A DNA stretch of 64,000 nt. Origin: Halostreptopolyspora alba (GTDB lineage: Bacteria > Actinomycetota > Actinomycetes > Streptosporangiales > Streptosporangiaceae). A model generated the notes under the pieces. It was not told where the DNA came from. It was given only the letters and a program-made list of their open reading frames with translations, and searched no databases. The stretch lies in assembly GCA_003725585.1 (NCBI GenBank), contig RJMB01000018.1, forward strand, positions 50,007 through 114,006, in the 5' to 3' direction. How positions within the stretch are numbered: position 1 is the stretch's first letter; every line of letters starts with the position of its first letter. Made by a program: the position numbers and the translations under genes. This document shows positions 41,537-50,798 of the stretch, one piece after another.

Positions 41537-41596
41537 GTGATGGTGGGCGGCTCCCCCGGAACGACGAGATACGCCGGCCCCACCGCGCCGCGTCGG

Positions 41597-43744
41597 CTAC
41601 GTCGGCCACGCGGCGAGATAGGAGCGCATCCGCTCTTGGTGGGCCATGTCGTGGCGGATCGCCTCGTTGGCGGTGCCGGATCCCTTGACGGGCCGGTCGC
41701 CGTCGACCATCGCGCGCAGCCGGGGAAGCAGGGGCGCGGCGTCGGCCCCCAGCGCGTCGAGGGCGTCGTAGAGCCAGGACCCCACCTCGTTGTGGTCGAG
41801 GCGGGTGCCGAGGGCGGTGAGTAGCGGTGCGCTCTCCCCGAGGATCCGGTACAGCGCCAGAGAGGCGTCGACTCCGGTGCGCCGGTGGGTCACCATCCCC
41901 CGTAGCCGTGGGGTGAGACGGCCGGCGGGCTCCCCGATGCGTCCCGCGAGCCGGCACGCCCTGTTGACCGGATTCCAGGGCCGCCGGTGCTGCCGTGTGA
42001 GCACCGCGTCGACCACCTCCACGGGCAGGGAGGTGTCCCCGGTGCGCTCGAACAGCCAGTGCGCGCACCGTAGCCGGGGGAACGGGTCGGGAGGGTTCCC
42101 GCTGGTGAGTAGGTCGCGGACCGTGGGGATCAGGGGCTCGGGAGGTGCCCCGGCCCGTTCCCGGCATTCGAGCGCCACCGCGACCTCGCCAGCCGCCAAC
42201 GCCGCGTCGGCGACCGCGGCCAGCGGCTCGGGGTCGCCGGCGATGGCGAGCACCGCCTCGGCGTGCTGTTGGCGGTCCGCCACGCGCTCCTCCTCGCGGG
42301 CGCACCGATCCCGCAACCGCGGCAGTGCGTCGCTGGCGGCGGAACCCATGGCGGTGAGCGCGTGGACCACCGCGGGGTGTCCGCTCCCGATGAGTGGGAT
42401 CAGCTCGGGCAGGGCGTCGGCGGCCTCGGCGCCCCATTGCCAGAGCACGCGGACCAGGTGGGTGAGCTCGTTGTGGGCCTGGTGGCTGATCGGGCCATCG
42501 GACAGGAAGGCCGGGGTCAGCGCGGCGAGCCGCGCCCGAACGGCCGACAGTAGCTCGGCGTCACAGGGAACGTCGGTCTCGATCAGCGCGGCGATGGCGT
42601 TCGGGGGGACGTCGCCGGCGGGCAGCCCGGTGAGGAGGGGAGCGCGCCAGCGCGTGTCGCCGGTGCTGATGAGCGCCCGCAGGGCGGTGTCGAACAGGTC
42701 TTGGGTGTCGCGGTCGGACTCGGGGCGGCCGGCGTCGACCAGGCGGGCCAGGGGGTCGGTGGCCGCGTGGCCCGCCTGTGGGATGTCGCGGGCCGCGCGG
42801 GTGGCTCGCCGACGCACCCCGGGGTCGGGGTGGGCGACGCCGTCCGCGATCACGGGGGCGACGGGCTCGCGTGCCGACCGCGATCTCCTGGCCAGGGATG
42901 TCGCCGCGCGGACCGCCGTCGTGGCGGCGCCGGAGTCATAGACGTCCCGGCAGGTGCGCGCGGCGGCCGGAGTGTCGCCGCGCTCGCACAGCCTCGTGAC
43001 GATGTCGGTGAACGGGGCCTCGGCCCATGCCCACTCGCTGTCGACGGGCGGCTCCTCGTTCCCCCATACGGCGGCGACAGCGGTGGTGGTCCGTTGGTCC
43101 CATTCGAGTCCGTTGACCGCGATGCTCCACAGGGCACCGGCGCGGCTCCCGGGGGGCCGGTCGGGGGCGGTCTCCTCGCGCAGCCACGTGGAGCCGTGGT
43201 CGGGGTCGAGGCGCGCGGCGGCGGCGACCAGCCCGGCCTGGGTCCTCGGGTCGTCCTCGGAGGTCACCCGCTCCCGCAGTCTCGTGACGAGTGGAGCGGG
43301 GTGGGACACGGGCAGGTGGCCGACCAACAGTGTCGCCAGGTGCCGCAGCCACGGGTCGGGGGCGTCGAGCAGATCGGGCAGCCGCCCCGCCCGTTCGGCC
43401 AGCGCGGCGCGGACACCGGACAGTACCTCCACGGTGGCGTTGTCGGCGGTCGCGATGCTGGCGAGGAGTTCCACGAACCCGGCGCGTCGGGGAGTGCGCG
43501 GGGCCAGGGCGAGTTCCGCGAGGAACGGGACGGCCGGTGGGGTGGCGGGATAGAGCGTGCCCTGGTGGTGGAGGGTGTCGAACAGGTGGTCCAGCGCCTC
43601 TTCGGCGATGCGGGGGTCGTCGCCGATGGTGTCGCGCAGCGCCTCGGGGATGTCGGACGCCTCGCCGTGGGCGTGGTGGAGCCGGCCCCAGTCGACGTCG
43701 TCGATCCCGCGCAGTGCCGGATCCGGGGGGTCCGTCGCGGTCAT
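41597..43744 (-). CDS. HEAT-repeat protein
   Basis: 715 residues from ATG 43744, preceded by GAGGGAAC; the open frame running further up into the tRNA-Ser gene is not coding. The protein is built of alpha-helical HEAT-like repeats, for example DPWLRHLATLLVGHLPVSHP, HPDPGVRRRATRAARDIPQA and GHPAVVHALTAMGSAASDALPRL. No catalytic domain was seen. Proteins like this act as scaffolds, and close relatives in Streptomyces and Nocardiopsis are uncharacterised. Transcribed alone. Confidence 0.75.
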   Translation of the reverse strand: MTATDPPDPALRGIDDVDWGRLHHAHGEASDIPEALRDTIGDDPRIAEEALDHLFDTLHHQGTLYPATPPAVPFLAELALAPRTPRRAGFVELLASIATADNATVEVLSGVRAALAERAGRLPDLLDAPDPWLRHLATLLVGHLPVSHPAPLVTRLRERVTSEDDPRTQAGLVAAAARLDPDHGSTWLREETAPDRPPGSRAGALWSIAVNGLEWDQRTTTAVAAVWGNEEPPVDSEWAWAEAPFTDIVTRLCERGDTPAAARTCRDVYDSGAATTAVRAATSLARRSRSAREPVAPVIADGVAHPDPGVRRRATRAARDIPQAGHAATDPLARLVDAGRPESDRDTQDLFDTALRALISTGDTRWRAPLLTGLPAGDVPPNAIAALIETDVPCDAELLSAVRARLAALTPAFLSDGPISHQAHNELTHLVRVLWQWGAEAADALPELIPLIGSGHPAVVHALTAMGSAASDALPRLRDRCAREEERVADRQQHAEAVLAIAGDPEPLAAVADAALAAGEVAVALECRERAGAPPEPLIPTVRDLLTSGNPPDPFPRLRCAHWLFERTGDTSLPVEVVDAVLTRQHRRPWNPVNRACRLAGRIGEPAGRLTPRLRGMVTHRRTGVDASLALYRILGESAPLLTALGTRLDHNEVGSWLYDALDALGADAAPLLPRLRAMVDGDRPVKGSGTANEAIRHDMAHQERMRSYLAAWPT

Positions 43745-43946
43745 TGTCGAAGTTCCCTCATGGGTTTCACGGGTGGCCCAGCGGACCGAGATCCCCAATC
43801 TAACGGGCCGACGGCTGCCGGGAGCGCCGCTGAGCCCAGGCGTCGCGCGTGTGTCCGGGGCCGGGGTCGCCATGCCGGAAACCGGCGCCTCGCTCCGTGT
43901 GAAGCCCTCGGTTCCCGGGACGGCGGCGCGGGTGCTGCGGGCCGAA

Positions 43947-43994
43947 CATGACTGGAGGCCCCGACCGCGCACCCGGTCGGGGCCTCCAGTCATG
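43947..43994 (-). terminator. 21-bp perfect hairpin after tRNA-Ser(GGA)
   Basis: Arms 43947-43967 and 43974-43994 are exact inverse complements with a six-base loop, 16 bases past the 3' end of the minus-strand tRNA gene. Confidence 0.85.
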
Positions 43995-44009
43995 CCTTGT
44001 GAAGGCTGG

Positions 44010-44094
44010 CGGAGGATGCGGGATTCGAACCCGCGAGGGGTTGCCCCCAACACGCGTTCCAGGCGTGCGCCCTAGGCCACTAGGCGAATCCTCC
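44010..44094 (-). tRNA. tRNA-Ser (anticodon GGA)
   Basis: 85 bases on the minus strand. The acceptor GGAGGAT pairs with ATCCTCC, with discriminator G. The anticodon stem CACGC/GCGTG encloses the loop CTGGAAC with anticodon GGA. A long variable arm (TTGGGGGCAACCCC region) and T loop TTCGAAT follow. CCA is not encoded. Confidence 0.97.
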
Positions 44095-44177
44095 GCGCAC
44101 CACTGTACATGCCGAGCAGCCTGAGTCGAACCGGAATTCGGCGGCCCACTCCTCGTGTGGTTTCGCGCCGCGTCGGG

Positions 44178-44206
44178 TGTGAATCAGGGGCCGTGTGTCC
44201 TATAGA
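44178..44206 (+). promoter_or_regulatory. Promoter of the SRP RNA gene
   Basis: TATAGA at 44201-44206 is a good -10 box. TGTGAA at 44178-44183 stands 17 bases before it as a weak -35. Transcription would begin at about 44212, the start of the SRP RNA. Confidence 0.5.
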
Positions 44207-44211
44207 CTTGG

Positions 44212-44305
44212 CCGCAGACCCCTCGTGCGGCGTCACCTTACGAACCTCCCCAGGGCCGGAAGGCAGCAAGGATAAGTGAGCTCTGGCGGGTGCGCGGGGG
44301 GTCCT
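44212..44305 (+). ncRNA. ffs: Small signal recognition particle RNA (4.5S type)
   Basis: Contains the universally conserved SRP loop sequence AGGGCCGGAAGGCAGCAAGG at 44252-44271 with flanking complementary arms. GACCCCTCGTGC near 44217 pairs with the GCGCGGGGGGTC end near 44303. A T-rich CTTTCTCTT follows. Binds Ffh for co-translational membrane targeting. Located just upstream of dnaX, as in Streptomyces. Ends are approximate. Confidence 0.92.
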
Positions 44306-44476
44306 TTCTCTTCACCGGGATGTGCAGCCGTCCGCCCCCGTAGTCGCCGGTCCGGTCGAACTCCCGCGCGGGGTGTCACAGGTACGGGGTTCAATGGGTG
44401 TGGGTGCGACCCGGACCCCGCTGGACACGCGGATGGCCGCCCCGTACCGGTCCGCGAAGGGAGCCGTGAACGCGTC

Positions 44477-46522
44477 GTGACTATCGCGCTGTACCGCAAG
44501 TACCGGCCGGCGACGTTCGGCGAGGTGCGCGGCCAGGAGCACGTCACCGAACCGCTGCGCCAGGCGTTGCGCAACGGCCGGATCAACCACGCCTACCTGT
44601 TCAGCGGTCCCCGCGGGTGCGGCAAGACCACGAGCGCCCGCATCCTGGCGCGCTCCCTCAACTGTGACCAGGGTCCCACCGCCGACCCGTGCGGCACGTG
44701 CGACTCCTGCGTCGCGTTGGGGCCCGACGGGGGCGGCAGCATCGACGTCATCGAGATCGACGCCGCCTCGCACGGCGGTGTGGACGACGCCCGCGACCTC
44801 CGCGAACGCGCCTTCTTCGCGCCGGTGAGCTCGCGCTACAAGGTGTACATCATCGACGAGGCGCACATGGTGACCCGCGAGGGGTTCAACGCGCTACTGA
44901 AGCTCGTCGAGGAGCCGCCGCCGCACCTGAAGTTCGTCTTCGCCACGACCGAGCCCGACAAGGTCATCGGCACCATCCGGTCGCGCACCCACCACTACCC
45001 CTTTCGCCTCATCCCGCCGCGCACGCTGCGCGAGCTCCTTGAGGAGGTCCTCACCGACGAGGGGGTGCCGTTCGACCCCGCGGCGCTGCCCCTCGTGGTG
45101 CGTGCCGGGGCGGGGTCGGCGCGTGACTCGCTGTCCATCATGGACCAGTTGCTCGCGGGCTCCGACGCGGACGGCATCACCCGCGAGGGCGCGGTCGGGT
45201 TGCTGGGCTACACCGACTCCTCGCTTCTCACCGAGATGGTCGACGCCCTGGGCGCGCGCGATGGCGCCGCCGTGTTCGGCCTGATCGACCGGGTCATGGA
45301 GGGCGGCCACGACCCTCGACGGTTCACCACCGACCTGCTGGAGCGCATCCGCGACCTCGTCGTGCTCGCCTCCGTTCCCGACGCGCTCGACAAGGGCCTG
45401 ATCAACGTGGCGCCCGACGCCGTCGAGACCATGACCGAGCAGGCCGGACGCCTGGGCTCGGGTGAGCTCACCCGAGCCGCGGAGATCCTGAACCGGGGGC
45501 TGACCGAGATGCGCGGGGCGACGTCGCCGCGGCTGCTGCTGGAGCTGATGTGCGCCCGCGTGCTGCTTCCCGCGGCCGACCCGAGCGACGGGAGTGCCCT
45601 GCTGGCCCGGCTCGACCAGCTGGAGTCCCGGGTCTCGTCGGGCGCGCCCCCCGCCCCGCAGGCCCCGCGAGCCGCCGCTCCCCCGGTGTCCCCGCCGGCC
45701 GCGCCGGAGCCGGACGCGCCCGCCGCGTCCGCCGCGCCCGCGCCGGCCACCGCCGAACCCCAGGTTCCCCCGGAGCCGGCCCCCACTGCGCGATCCGAGC
45801 CCGCCCCTCCCACCGATGACGGCTGGCCCGAGGCCGCCGTTCCCGGTGGCGGCCCCGCCAGGCGGCCACAGCGGACACCACCGGCGCAGCCCGCCGCGCC
45901 CGCCCAGCCCGCCGGAGGTGGCGGGGGCGCGCTCAGTGTCGCCGCGCTACGTGAGCAGTGGCCGCGGGTCATGGAGGCCGTCAAGCAGCGCCGCAAGGCC
46001 ACCTGGACGGTCATCACCGGTTTCAACGTGGAGGTCACCGGTGTGGACGGCAGCAGCGTGCAGCTCGGGTTCGAACGCGCCACCGACGCCCGGGGGTTCT
46101 CCAACAGCGGCAGCGCCGAGGTGGTCGCCGGCGCGATCCACCAGGTCTTCGGGGTCGAGGTGCAGGTGGTCGCCGTCCCCATGAACGGTGGTTCCGCCAC
46201 GCACCGATCGGCGGCCCCGCAGGAACAGGCGCCCGAGCCGGCCCGCCCGGAGCCCGGGCCGCCGTCGGCCACACCGCCGCCGGAACCGCCTCCCGAGCCC
46301 GCGTGGGAGCCCGACGTCGCGGATTCTCCGCCGCCGGAGTCCTCCACTGCCCCGCCCCCGCCGCCCGAGCCCCCGAAGCCCCCGCCGGAGCCGGGACCTG
46401 AGGTTGGCCCGCCCGAACCCGAGGACGAGGCGGTGGACACCGATGCGCCGGCCGCCGGTTTCGCGCTGATCGAGACCGAGCTGGGGGGCAGGGTCGTGGA
46501 GGAGATCGACCACAGGGAGTAA
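44477..46522 (+). CDS. dnaX: DNA polymerase III subunits gamma and tau
   Basis: 681 residues; clamp-loader ATPase. Start GTG 44477 gives TIALYRKYRPATFGEVRGQEHV. Walker A is SGPRGCGKTTSARILA. The zinc module Cys residues lie in CDQGPTADPCGTCDSC. IDEAHMVTREGFNALLK is Walker B, and RDSLSIMDQLLAG is the sensor 2 region. From residue 380 a Pro/Ala-rich linker leads to a tau-like fold (LREQWPRVMEAVKQRRKATW), then another Pro-rich stretch and the end ELGGRVVEEIDHRE. The last 86 bases before the final codon are repeated exactly 2,154 bases downstream. Confidence 0.96.
   Translation: MTIALYRKYRPATFGEVRGQEHVTEPLRQALRNGRINHAYLFSGPRGCGKTTSARILARSLNCDQGPTADPCGTCDSCVALGPDGGGSIDVIEIDAASHGGVDDARDLRERAFFAPVSSRYKVYIIDEAHMVTREGFNALLKLVEEPPPHLKFVFATTEPDKVIGTIRSRTHHYPFRLIPPRTLRELLEEVLTDEGVPFDPAALPLVVRAGAGSARDSLSIMDQLLAGSDADGITREGAVGLLGYTDSSLLTEMVDALGARDGAAVFGLIDRVMEGGHDPRRFTTDLLERIRDLVVLASVPDALDKGLINVAPDAVETMTEQAGRLGSGELTRAAEILNRGLTEMRGATSPRLLLELMCARVLLPAADPSDGSALLARLDQLESRVSSGAPPAPQAPRAAAPPVSPPAAPEPDAPAASAAPAPATAEPQVPPEPAPTARSEPAPPTDDGWPEAAVPGGGPARRPQRTPPAQPAAPAQPAGGGGGALSVAALREQWPRVMEAVKQRRKATWTVITGFNVEVTGVDGSSVQLGFERATDARGFSNSGSAEVVAGAIHQVFGVEVQVVAVPMNGGSATHRSAAPQEQAPEPARPEPGPPSATPPPEPPPEPAWEPDVADSPPPESSTAPPPPPEPPKPPPEPGPEVGPPEPEDEAVDTDAPAAGFALIETELGGRVVEEIDHRE
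46432..46517 (+). repeat. 86-bp direct repeat, left copy (dnaX 3' end)
   Basis: Bases 46432-46517 are identical to 48586-48671. The segment encodes the last residues of DnaX from VDTDAPAAG to EIDHR. Homology stops abruptly on both sides. Confidence 0.95.
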
Positions 46523-46704
46523 CCTTCGTCGGGGCTTGCCCCGGTTTCCCCACCGGCCGCTGGAGACGCTCCGGGATTGCTCACCGGATTTTCTCGCGCG
46601 TGATGTCGATCCGGCCGGGTCCCGTTCGACGCGTCACCGAGAGCGCGGCTGCTCCGGCGGGACCGCGCTCGGCAGCGCGAACCACACCGGAAAGGGAGTA
46701 CACG

Positions 46705-47154
46705 ATGCGTGTGATGATGTTCATGAAGGCCACCGAGGACTCCGAGGCCGGCGTCATGCCCAGCGAGGAGGCCATCGCCGAGATGACACGGTTCAACGAG
46801 GAACTGGTGAGTGCCGGCGTGCTCCTCGACGGAGACGGGCTCCACCCCAGTTCGAAAGGCGCCCGGGTGAGGTTCTCCGGTGGGCGGCCGACCGTGGTCG
46901 ACGGTCCGTTCGCCGAAACCAAGGAGCTGGTCGCGGGCTACTGGGTGCTCCAGGTGAAGTCGCGGGAAGAGGCGATCGAGTGGGCTAAACGCTGCCCGGC
47001 CGGGGCTGACGCGGAGTTCGATATCGAGGTTCGGCCGGTCCTCGAAGCGGAGGACCTCGGGCCGGGGTTCACCCCCGAGCTCAGGGAGCGGGAAGAGCGC
47101 ATGCGCGAGCAGGAGGAGCGCATGCGTGAGGGAGTGACCGAGCGGCACAGCTAG
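46705..47154 (+). CDS. YCII/DGPF-domain protein
   Basis: 149 residues. Start ATG 46705 after AAAGGGAG; MRVMMFMKATEDSEAG is the usual beginning of the family. The family signature VVDGPFAETKELVAGYWVLQV contains the DGPF motif; EEAIEWAKRCP follows. The C-terminal 30 residues form a charged helix with repeated EERMREQ. DGPF proteins accompany ECF42 sigma factors, as here (126 bases upstream of the sigma gene). Their biochemical role is unknown; the fold is a ferredoxin-like dimer. Confidence 0.92.
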   Translation: MRVMMFMKATEDSEAGVMPSEEAIAEMTRFNEELVSAGVLLDGDGLHPSSKGARVRFSGGRPTVVDGPFAETKELVAGYWVLQVKSREEAIEWAKRCPAGADAEFDIEVRPVLEAEDLGPGFTPELREREERMREQEERMREGVTERHS

Positions 47155-47280
47155 CCGCCTCGCGCGGGGTGGGAGGCCGCTGCCGGCGGGGCCGGTCCCG
47201 GCCACCACCCCTGCGCACCGCACGGAGGTTATCTCGGGGCCGTGTTGCTTACCGCGTGTGACCGTGCTGTTATTGGAGGT

Positions 47281-48567
47281 GTGACGGAATCCGAGGCGCG
47301 GCGCGCCGTCGACGCGGTGTGGCGGATCGAGTCCGCCCGGCTCATCGCCGGTCTCACCCGGATCGTGCGCGACGTCGGCCTGGCCGAGGAACTGGCCCAG
47401 GACGCCCTGGTCGCCGCACTCGAACGGTGGCCGCACTCCGGAGTTCCCGACAATCCGGGCGCGTGGCTCATGGCCACGGCGAAGCACCGGGCGGTTGACC
47501 GTCTTCGCCGCGAGGAGCGCCACGGTCGCAAGCTCGCTGAGGTGGCGCACCAGCTCCGCACCGATCCGGCCGTGCCGCCTGACGCAACGGCGCTCGACGA
47601 TATGGGCGACGACTTGGTGCGTCTGGTGTTCATGGCCTGCCATCCGGTGCTGTCCGCCGAGGCGCGGGTCGCGCTGGCGCTTCGCGTACTGTGTGGGCTG
47701 ACCACCGGCGAGATCGCGCGCGCGTTCCTGGTGCCCGAGCCCACCGTGGCCCAGCGCATTGTCCGCGCCAAGCGGACTCTCGCCAGGGAGAAGGTGCGCT
47801 TCGAGGTGCCAGCGGGCCAGGAGCTGGCCCGGCGGCTGCCGTCGGTGCTTGAGGTGGTCTACCTGGTGTTCAACGAGGGCTACGCGGCTACCGCCGGGGA
47901 CGACTGGATACGGCCGGCGCTCTGTGAGGAGGGGATGCGCCTTGGTCGGGTGCTGGCCGGGCTCGTCCCCAAGGAACCGGAAGTGCACGGACTCGTCGCG
48001 CTGATGGAACTCCAGGCGTCTCGTTCGGCAGCGCGGACCGGTGCCTCGGGGGAGCCCATCCGGCTTCTGCAGCAGGACCGGGCCCGCTGGGACCAGCTGC
48101 TCATCCGGCGCGGCCTGGCCTCACTTGAGCGGGCCGAGGAGCTCGGCGAAGGGATCGGCCCCTATGGGGTGCAGGCAACGATCGCCGCCTGCCACGCGCG
48201 GGCGCGCACGGCGGAGGAGACGGACTGGGGGCGAATCGCCGCCTTGTACGGGGTTCTCGCCCGGCTCACGGCGTCGCCCGTCGTGGAGCTGAACCGGGCC
48301 GTGGCGGTCGGCATGGCGTACGGGGCGGAGTCGGGGCTGCGGTTGGTCGACACGCTGACCGATGACCCCACACTTCGGGACTACCACCTGCTGCCCAGCG
48401 TGCGCGGTGACCTGCTCGCCCGACTGGGGCGAGGCGCCGAGGCGCGCTCCGAGTTCGAGCGTGCGGCTTCGCTCACCCAGAACCAGCGTGAACGCGCGTT
48501 GCTTCTCGAACGCGCCGGGACGTATGACACCCGAGAGTATCCCGAGACCAGCGGAGACGTCCGTTGA
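47281..48567 (+). CDS. ECF42-type sigma factor with C-terminal TPR-like extension
   Basis: 428 residues from GTG 47281 (VTESEARRAVDAVWRIESARL); GTG 47242 is an alternative. Region 2 is at about 10-75 (LAEELAQDALVAALERWP; NPGAWLMATAKHRAVD). Region 4 is at about 125-185 (LCGLTTGEIARAFLVPEPTVAQRIVRAK). The long C-terminal part is helical (VYLVFNEGYAA; LELNRAVAV-type AVVELNRAVAVGMAYG; DYHLLPSVRGDLLARLG), the hallmark of ECF42 factors, which need no anti-sigma factor. It pairs with the DGPF gene. The whole module is bracketed by 86-bp repeats. Confidence 0.92.
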   Translation: MTESEARRAVDAVWRIESARLIAGLTRIVRDVGLAEELAQDALVAALERWPHSGVPDNPGAWLMATAKHRAVDRLRREERHGRKLAEVAHQLRTDPAVPPDATALDDMGDDLVRLVFMACHPVLSAEARVALALRVLCGLTTGEIARAFLVPEPTVAQRIVRAKRTLAREKVRFEVPAGQELARRLPSVLEVVYLVFNEGYAATAGDDWIRPALCEEGMRLGRVLAGLVPKEPEVHGLVALMELQASRSAARTGASGEPIRLLQQDRARWDQLLIRRGLASLERAEELGEGIGPYGVQATIAACHARARTAEETDWGRIAALYGVLARLTASPVVELNRAVAVGMAYGAESGLRLVDTLTDDPTLRDYHLLPSVRGDLLARLGRGAEARSEFERAASLTQNQRERALLLERAGTYDTREYPETSGDVR

Positions 48568-48583
48568 GCACCGCCGCGCCGAG

Positions 48584-48679
48584 ATGGTGGACACCGATGC
48601 GCCGGCCGCCGGTTTCGCGCTGATCGAGACCGAGCTGGGGGGCAGGGTCGTGGAGGAGATCGACCACAGGGGAGACTGA
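48584..48679 (+). pseudogene. Duplicated dnaX C-terminal fragment
   Basis: ATG 48584 opens a 31-codon frame that reproduces the DnaX tail (VDTDAPAAGFALIETEL and onward) and ends HRGD instead of HRE. No ribosome site precedes it. It is best read as a by-product of the 86-bp duplication, though a short peptide cannot be excluded. Confidence 0.6.
48586..48671 (+). repeat. 86-bp direct repeat, right copy
   Basis: Exact copy of 46432-46517. The sequence to its left (end of the ECF42 gene and spacer) is unrelated to dnaX, so only the extreme 3' end of dnaX was duplicated. Confidence 0.95.
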
Positions 48680-48716
48680 CACGGCCGCGTCCGGGCCGCC
48701 GGAACAAGGGGGCGGA

Positions 48717-50798
48717 CTAACCCGTCGTGGAGCCCCCGGTCATGTGGGCCAGGATGCGGGGGAGACGACCGGCCCGCTGTTTCGCCTGGGTGATCTCGCC
48801 GTCCAACCACGTGGCGATCCGGCCCTCGCGCCAGCTGGGATCCGGCGGTGGGGTGTGGAGCGAGTGGCGTTGTGCCGCGTATGGTCGACCGGCGGCCATG
48901 AGCGTGCCGATGACGACGACGAGCCCGACCACCAGCGCCACCCCACTGGGAAATACCCCCGTCCAGGGGAAGAACGGCAGACTGACCAGGGTCACGGCGC
49001 ACCAGCCGCCGAAGGTCCGGACGAAGACGGTTTTCGTCGCTTGTCTCCATCCCGCCATCAGGCGGTCGAGGTCACGCTCGAGCGTGTGGACCCGGAGTTG
49101 CTCCGTATCCTGGATGCCGGCGATCCGGGTCGCCGTCGCGTCGTACAACAGCGTGACCCCCCGGTCCTCGTGCAATTCCGGTGGAATGTCACTCCCCACG
49201 GCAGTGGCCAGAGCCGTGTACCACTCCGTGTGGGTCCGGGGCCGCTGCTCCCGGGGTGGCCACGTCTCGTCGGCCGGGTGCAGCAATCCGGGCAGGAGCG
49301 TGGTGGTCACCGAGGCGGCCAGTGCGGGGACATCAACGGTGTCCGCGAGTTGTGGGGACTCCGCGCGCAGCGTCCGGTCGACCTGTTCGGTCGCGGCGCG
49401 CACGCGTTCCACGCGCGTGACGAACTCGGAATGGATCCGCTGATACTCCTTGCACGGCGCCCCGGAGGCGCACGTGTGATCCTCCTCGACGCAGTGGTGT
49501 CGGGCCAGTGCCCGCAGTACCCGGGAGCCCAGGCCGTGCAGCTCCGCGGGTGGCTGCCCCGAGTGGTTCCTCAGGGTCTGACGTAGGGCGGACAACCGCA
49601 TGTCCCTACCCCGGTAGGTCGGCGGCAGGTCGGGGCGGACCTGGGCGATGAACTCGGTGAGCACGGCCTCGGGGTCCTCCGGTGGACGCCGGAGCAGGGC
49701 CCGGTCAACAGTGCGGTCGTCGATGTCCTCCAGCAGCCACGTACGCAACAACGCGCGCTCCTGGTCATTGGCGAACACGCGGACCGCGGCCGACCAGTTC
49801 CGCCGCATCGCCGAGGCCAGGTCGCCTGGGGAGTGGTACGAGTCGTCAGCGAACACGAACGGCGGTGCGGGCTCTGCGGGCTCGGCCGGCCCCCGCGGGG
49901 GAGCGCCGTCGCTTTCGGGGCCGACATTCGGGAGTGGAGCGGGAGTCGCGGTGCCGCCCGTATCCGCGCCGGGCTCTGTGCCCGGGGTGGCGCCGTCGAG
50001 CAGCGCCTCCAGCAGCGCGTGCGCGTTGGGCCGCTGTTCGGGGGCCTTGGCCAGACATCGACGGACCAGCGGGAGCAGAGTCTCGGGTGTGCCGTCGAGG
50101 TCGGGCTCGCCCAGCAGCACACGCCGGATCAGCGCGGCCTGGCTCGGGGCGGTGAACGCGTTTCTGCCGGTCGCGGCGAACACGATCACCGCCCCCCAGG
50201 CGTACACGTCCACCGCCGGAGTGAGCCGGTTCCCCTCCAGCTGCTCCGGCGCCATGTAGTTCGGGGTGCCGACCATCTGGCTGACGCTGAACTCGGTCCC
50301 CTCGAACCCTCGGGCGATTCCGAAGTCGATCACGCGCGGACCATCCGAGGCGAGCATGATGTTGCCGGGTTTGAGGTCGCGGTGGACGATGCCAGCGCGG
50401 TGGATCGCCGTGAGCGCCGTGGCCATGGACACCGCGAGCCGTTGCAGGTCGGCACCGGTGCGGGGGCCGTCGGCGCGAACCGCCTCCAACAGGGTCGGAC
50501 CCTCGATGTACTCGGTGGCGATCCAGGGTTCGTCGGCGTCCAGGTCGGCGTCCAGCACCTGGGCGATACAGAACGGGTTGACCTTGCGGGCAGCGTCGAC
50601 CTCGCGGGCGAAGTCCGCGCGCACCCGGGCGCTTTCGGCCTGGTTGAGATGTAGCAGCTTCACAGCCGCGTGCCTGCCGGCCGAGTCCCTGCCCAGGTGG
50701 ACACTTCCGAAGCCGCCGCGCCCCAGCTCACGTACCAGCTCGTAGGGGCCGGCGCTGTGTCTTCCTGAGGAGGGAGTGCCGCGCACGGTCGCAACCAC
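48717..50798 (-). CDS. Serine/threonine protein kinase with C-terminal membrane hairpin
   Basis: About 693 residues. Kinase domain at 16-275: Gly loop GRGGFGSVHLG, catalytic Lys in AAVKLLHL, HRDLKPGNIML, DFGIARG, APEQ and the DVYAWG motif, all intact. The middle region of about 300 residues is unrecognised and contains a Cys/His group (RHHCVEEDHTCASGAPC). Two hydrophobic helices lie at about 605-650 (TLVSLPFFPWTGVFPSGVALVVGLVVV in two parts). A basic cytosolic tail ends it. The start at GTG 50798 is uncertain because the ribosome site is weak. No PASTA repeats. Confidence 0.85.
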   Translation of the reverse strand: MVATVRGTPSSGRHSAGPYELVRELGRGGFGSVHLGRDSAGRHAAVKLLHLNQAESARVRADFAREVDAARKVNPFCIAQVLDADLDADEPWIATEYIEGPTLLEAVRADGPRTGADLQRLAVSMATALTAIHRAGIVHRDLKPGNIMLASDGPRVIDFGIARGFEGTEFSVSQMVGTPNYMAPEQLEGNRLTPAVDVYAWGAVIVFAATGRNAFTAPSQAALIRRVLLGEPDLDGTPETLLPLVRRCLAKAPEQRPNAHALLEALLDGATPGTEPGADTGGTATPAPLPNVGPESDGAPPRGPAEPAEPAPPFVFADDSYHSPGDLASAMRRNWSAAVRVFANDQERALLRTWLLEDIDDRTVDRALLRRPPEDPEAVLTEFIAQVRPDLPPTYRGRDMRLSALRQTLRNHSGQPPAELHGLGSRVLRALARHHCVEEDHTCASGAPCKEYQRIHSEFVTRVERVRAATEQVDRTLRAESPQLADTVDVPALAASVTTTLLPGLLHPADETWPPREQRPRTHTEWYTALATAVGSDIPPELHEDRGVTLLYDATATRIAGIQDTEQLRVHTLERDLDRLMAGWRQATKTVFVRTFGGWCAVTLVSLPFFPWTGVFPSGVALVVGLVVVIGTLMAAGRPYAAQRHSLHTPPPDPSWREGRIATWLDGEITQAKQRAGRLPRILAHMTGGSTTG

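Noticed and set aside
45208..47988. 926-codon minus-strand frame across dnaX and the ECF42 gene
   Set aside because: It lies opposite three recognised genes and shows no family pattern; long open frames are expected antisense to GC-rich coding DNA.
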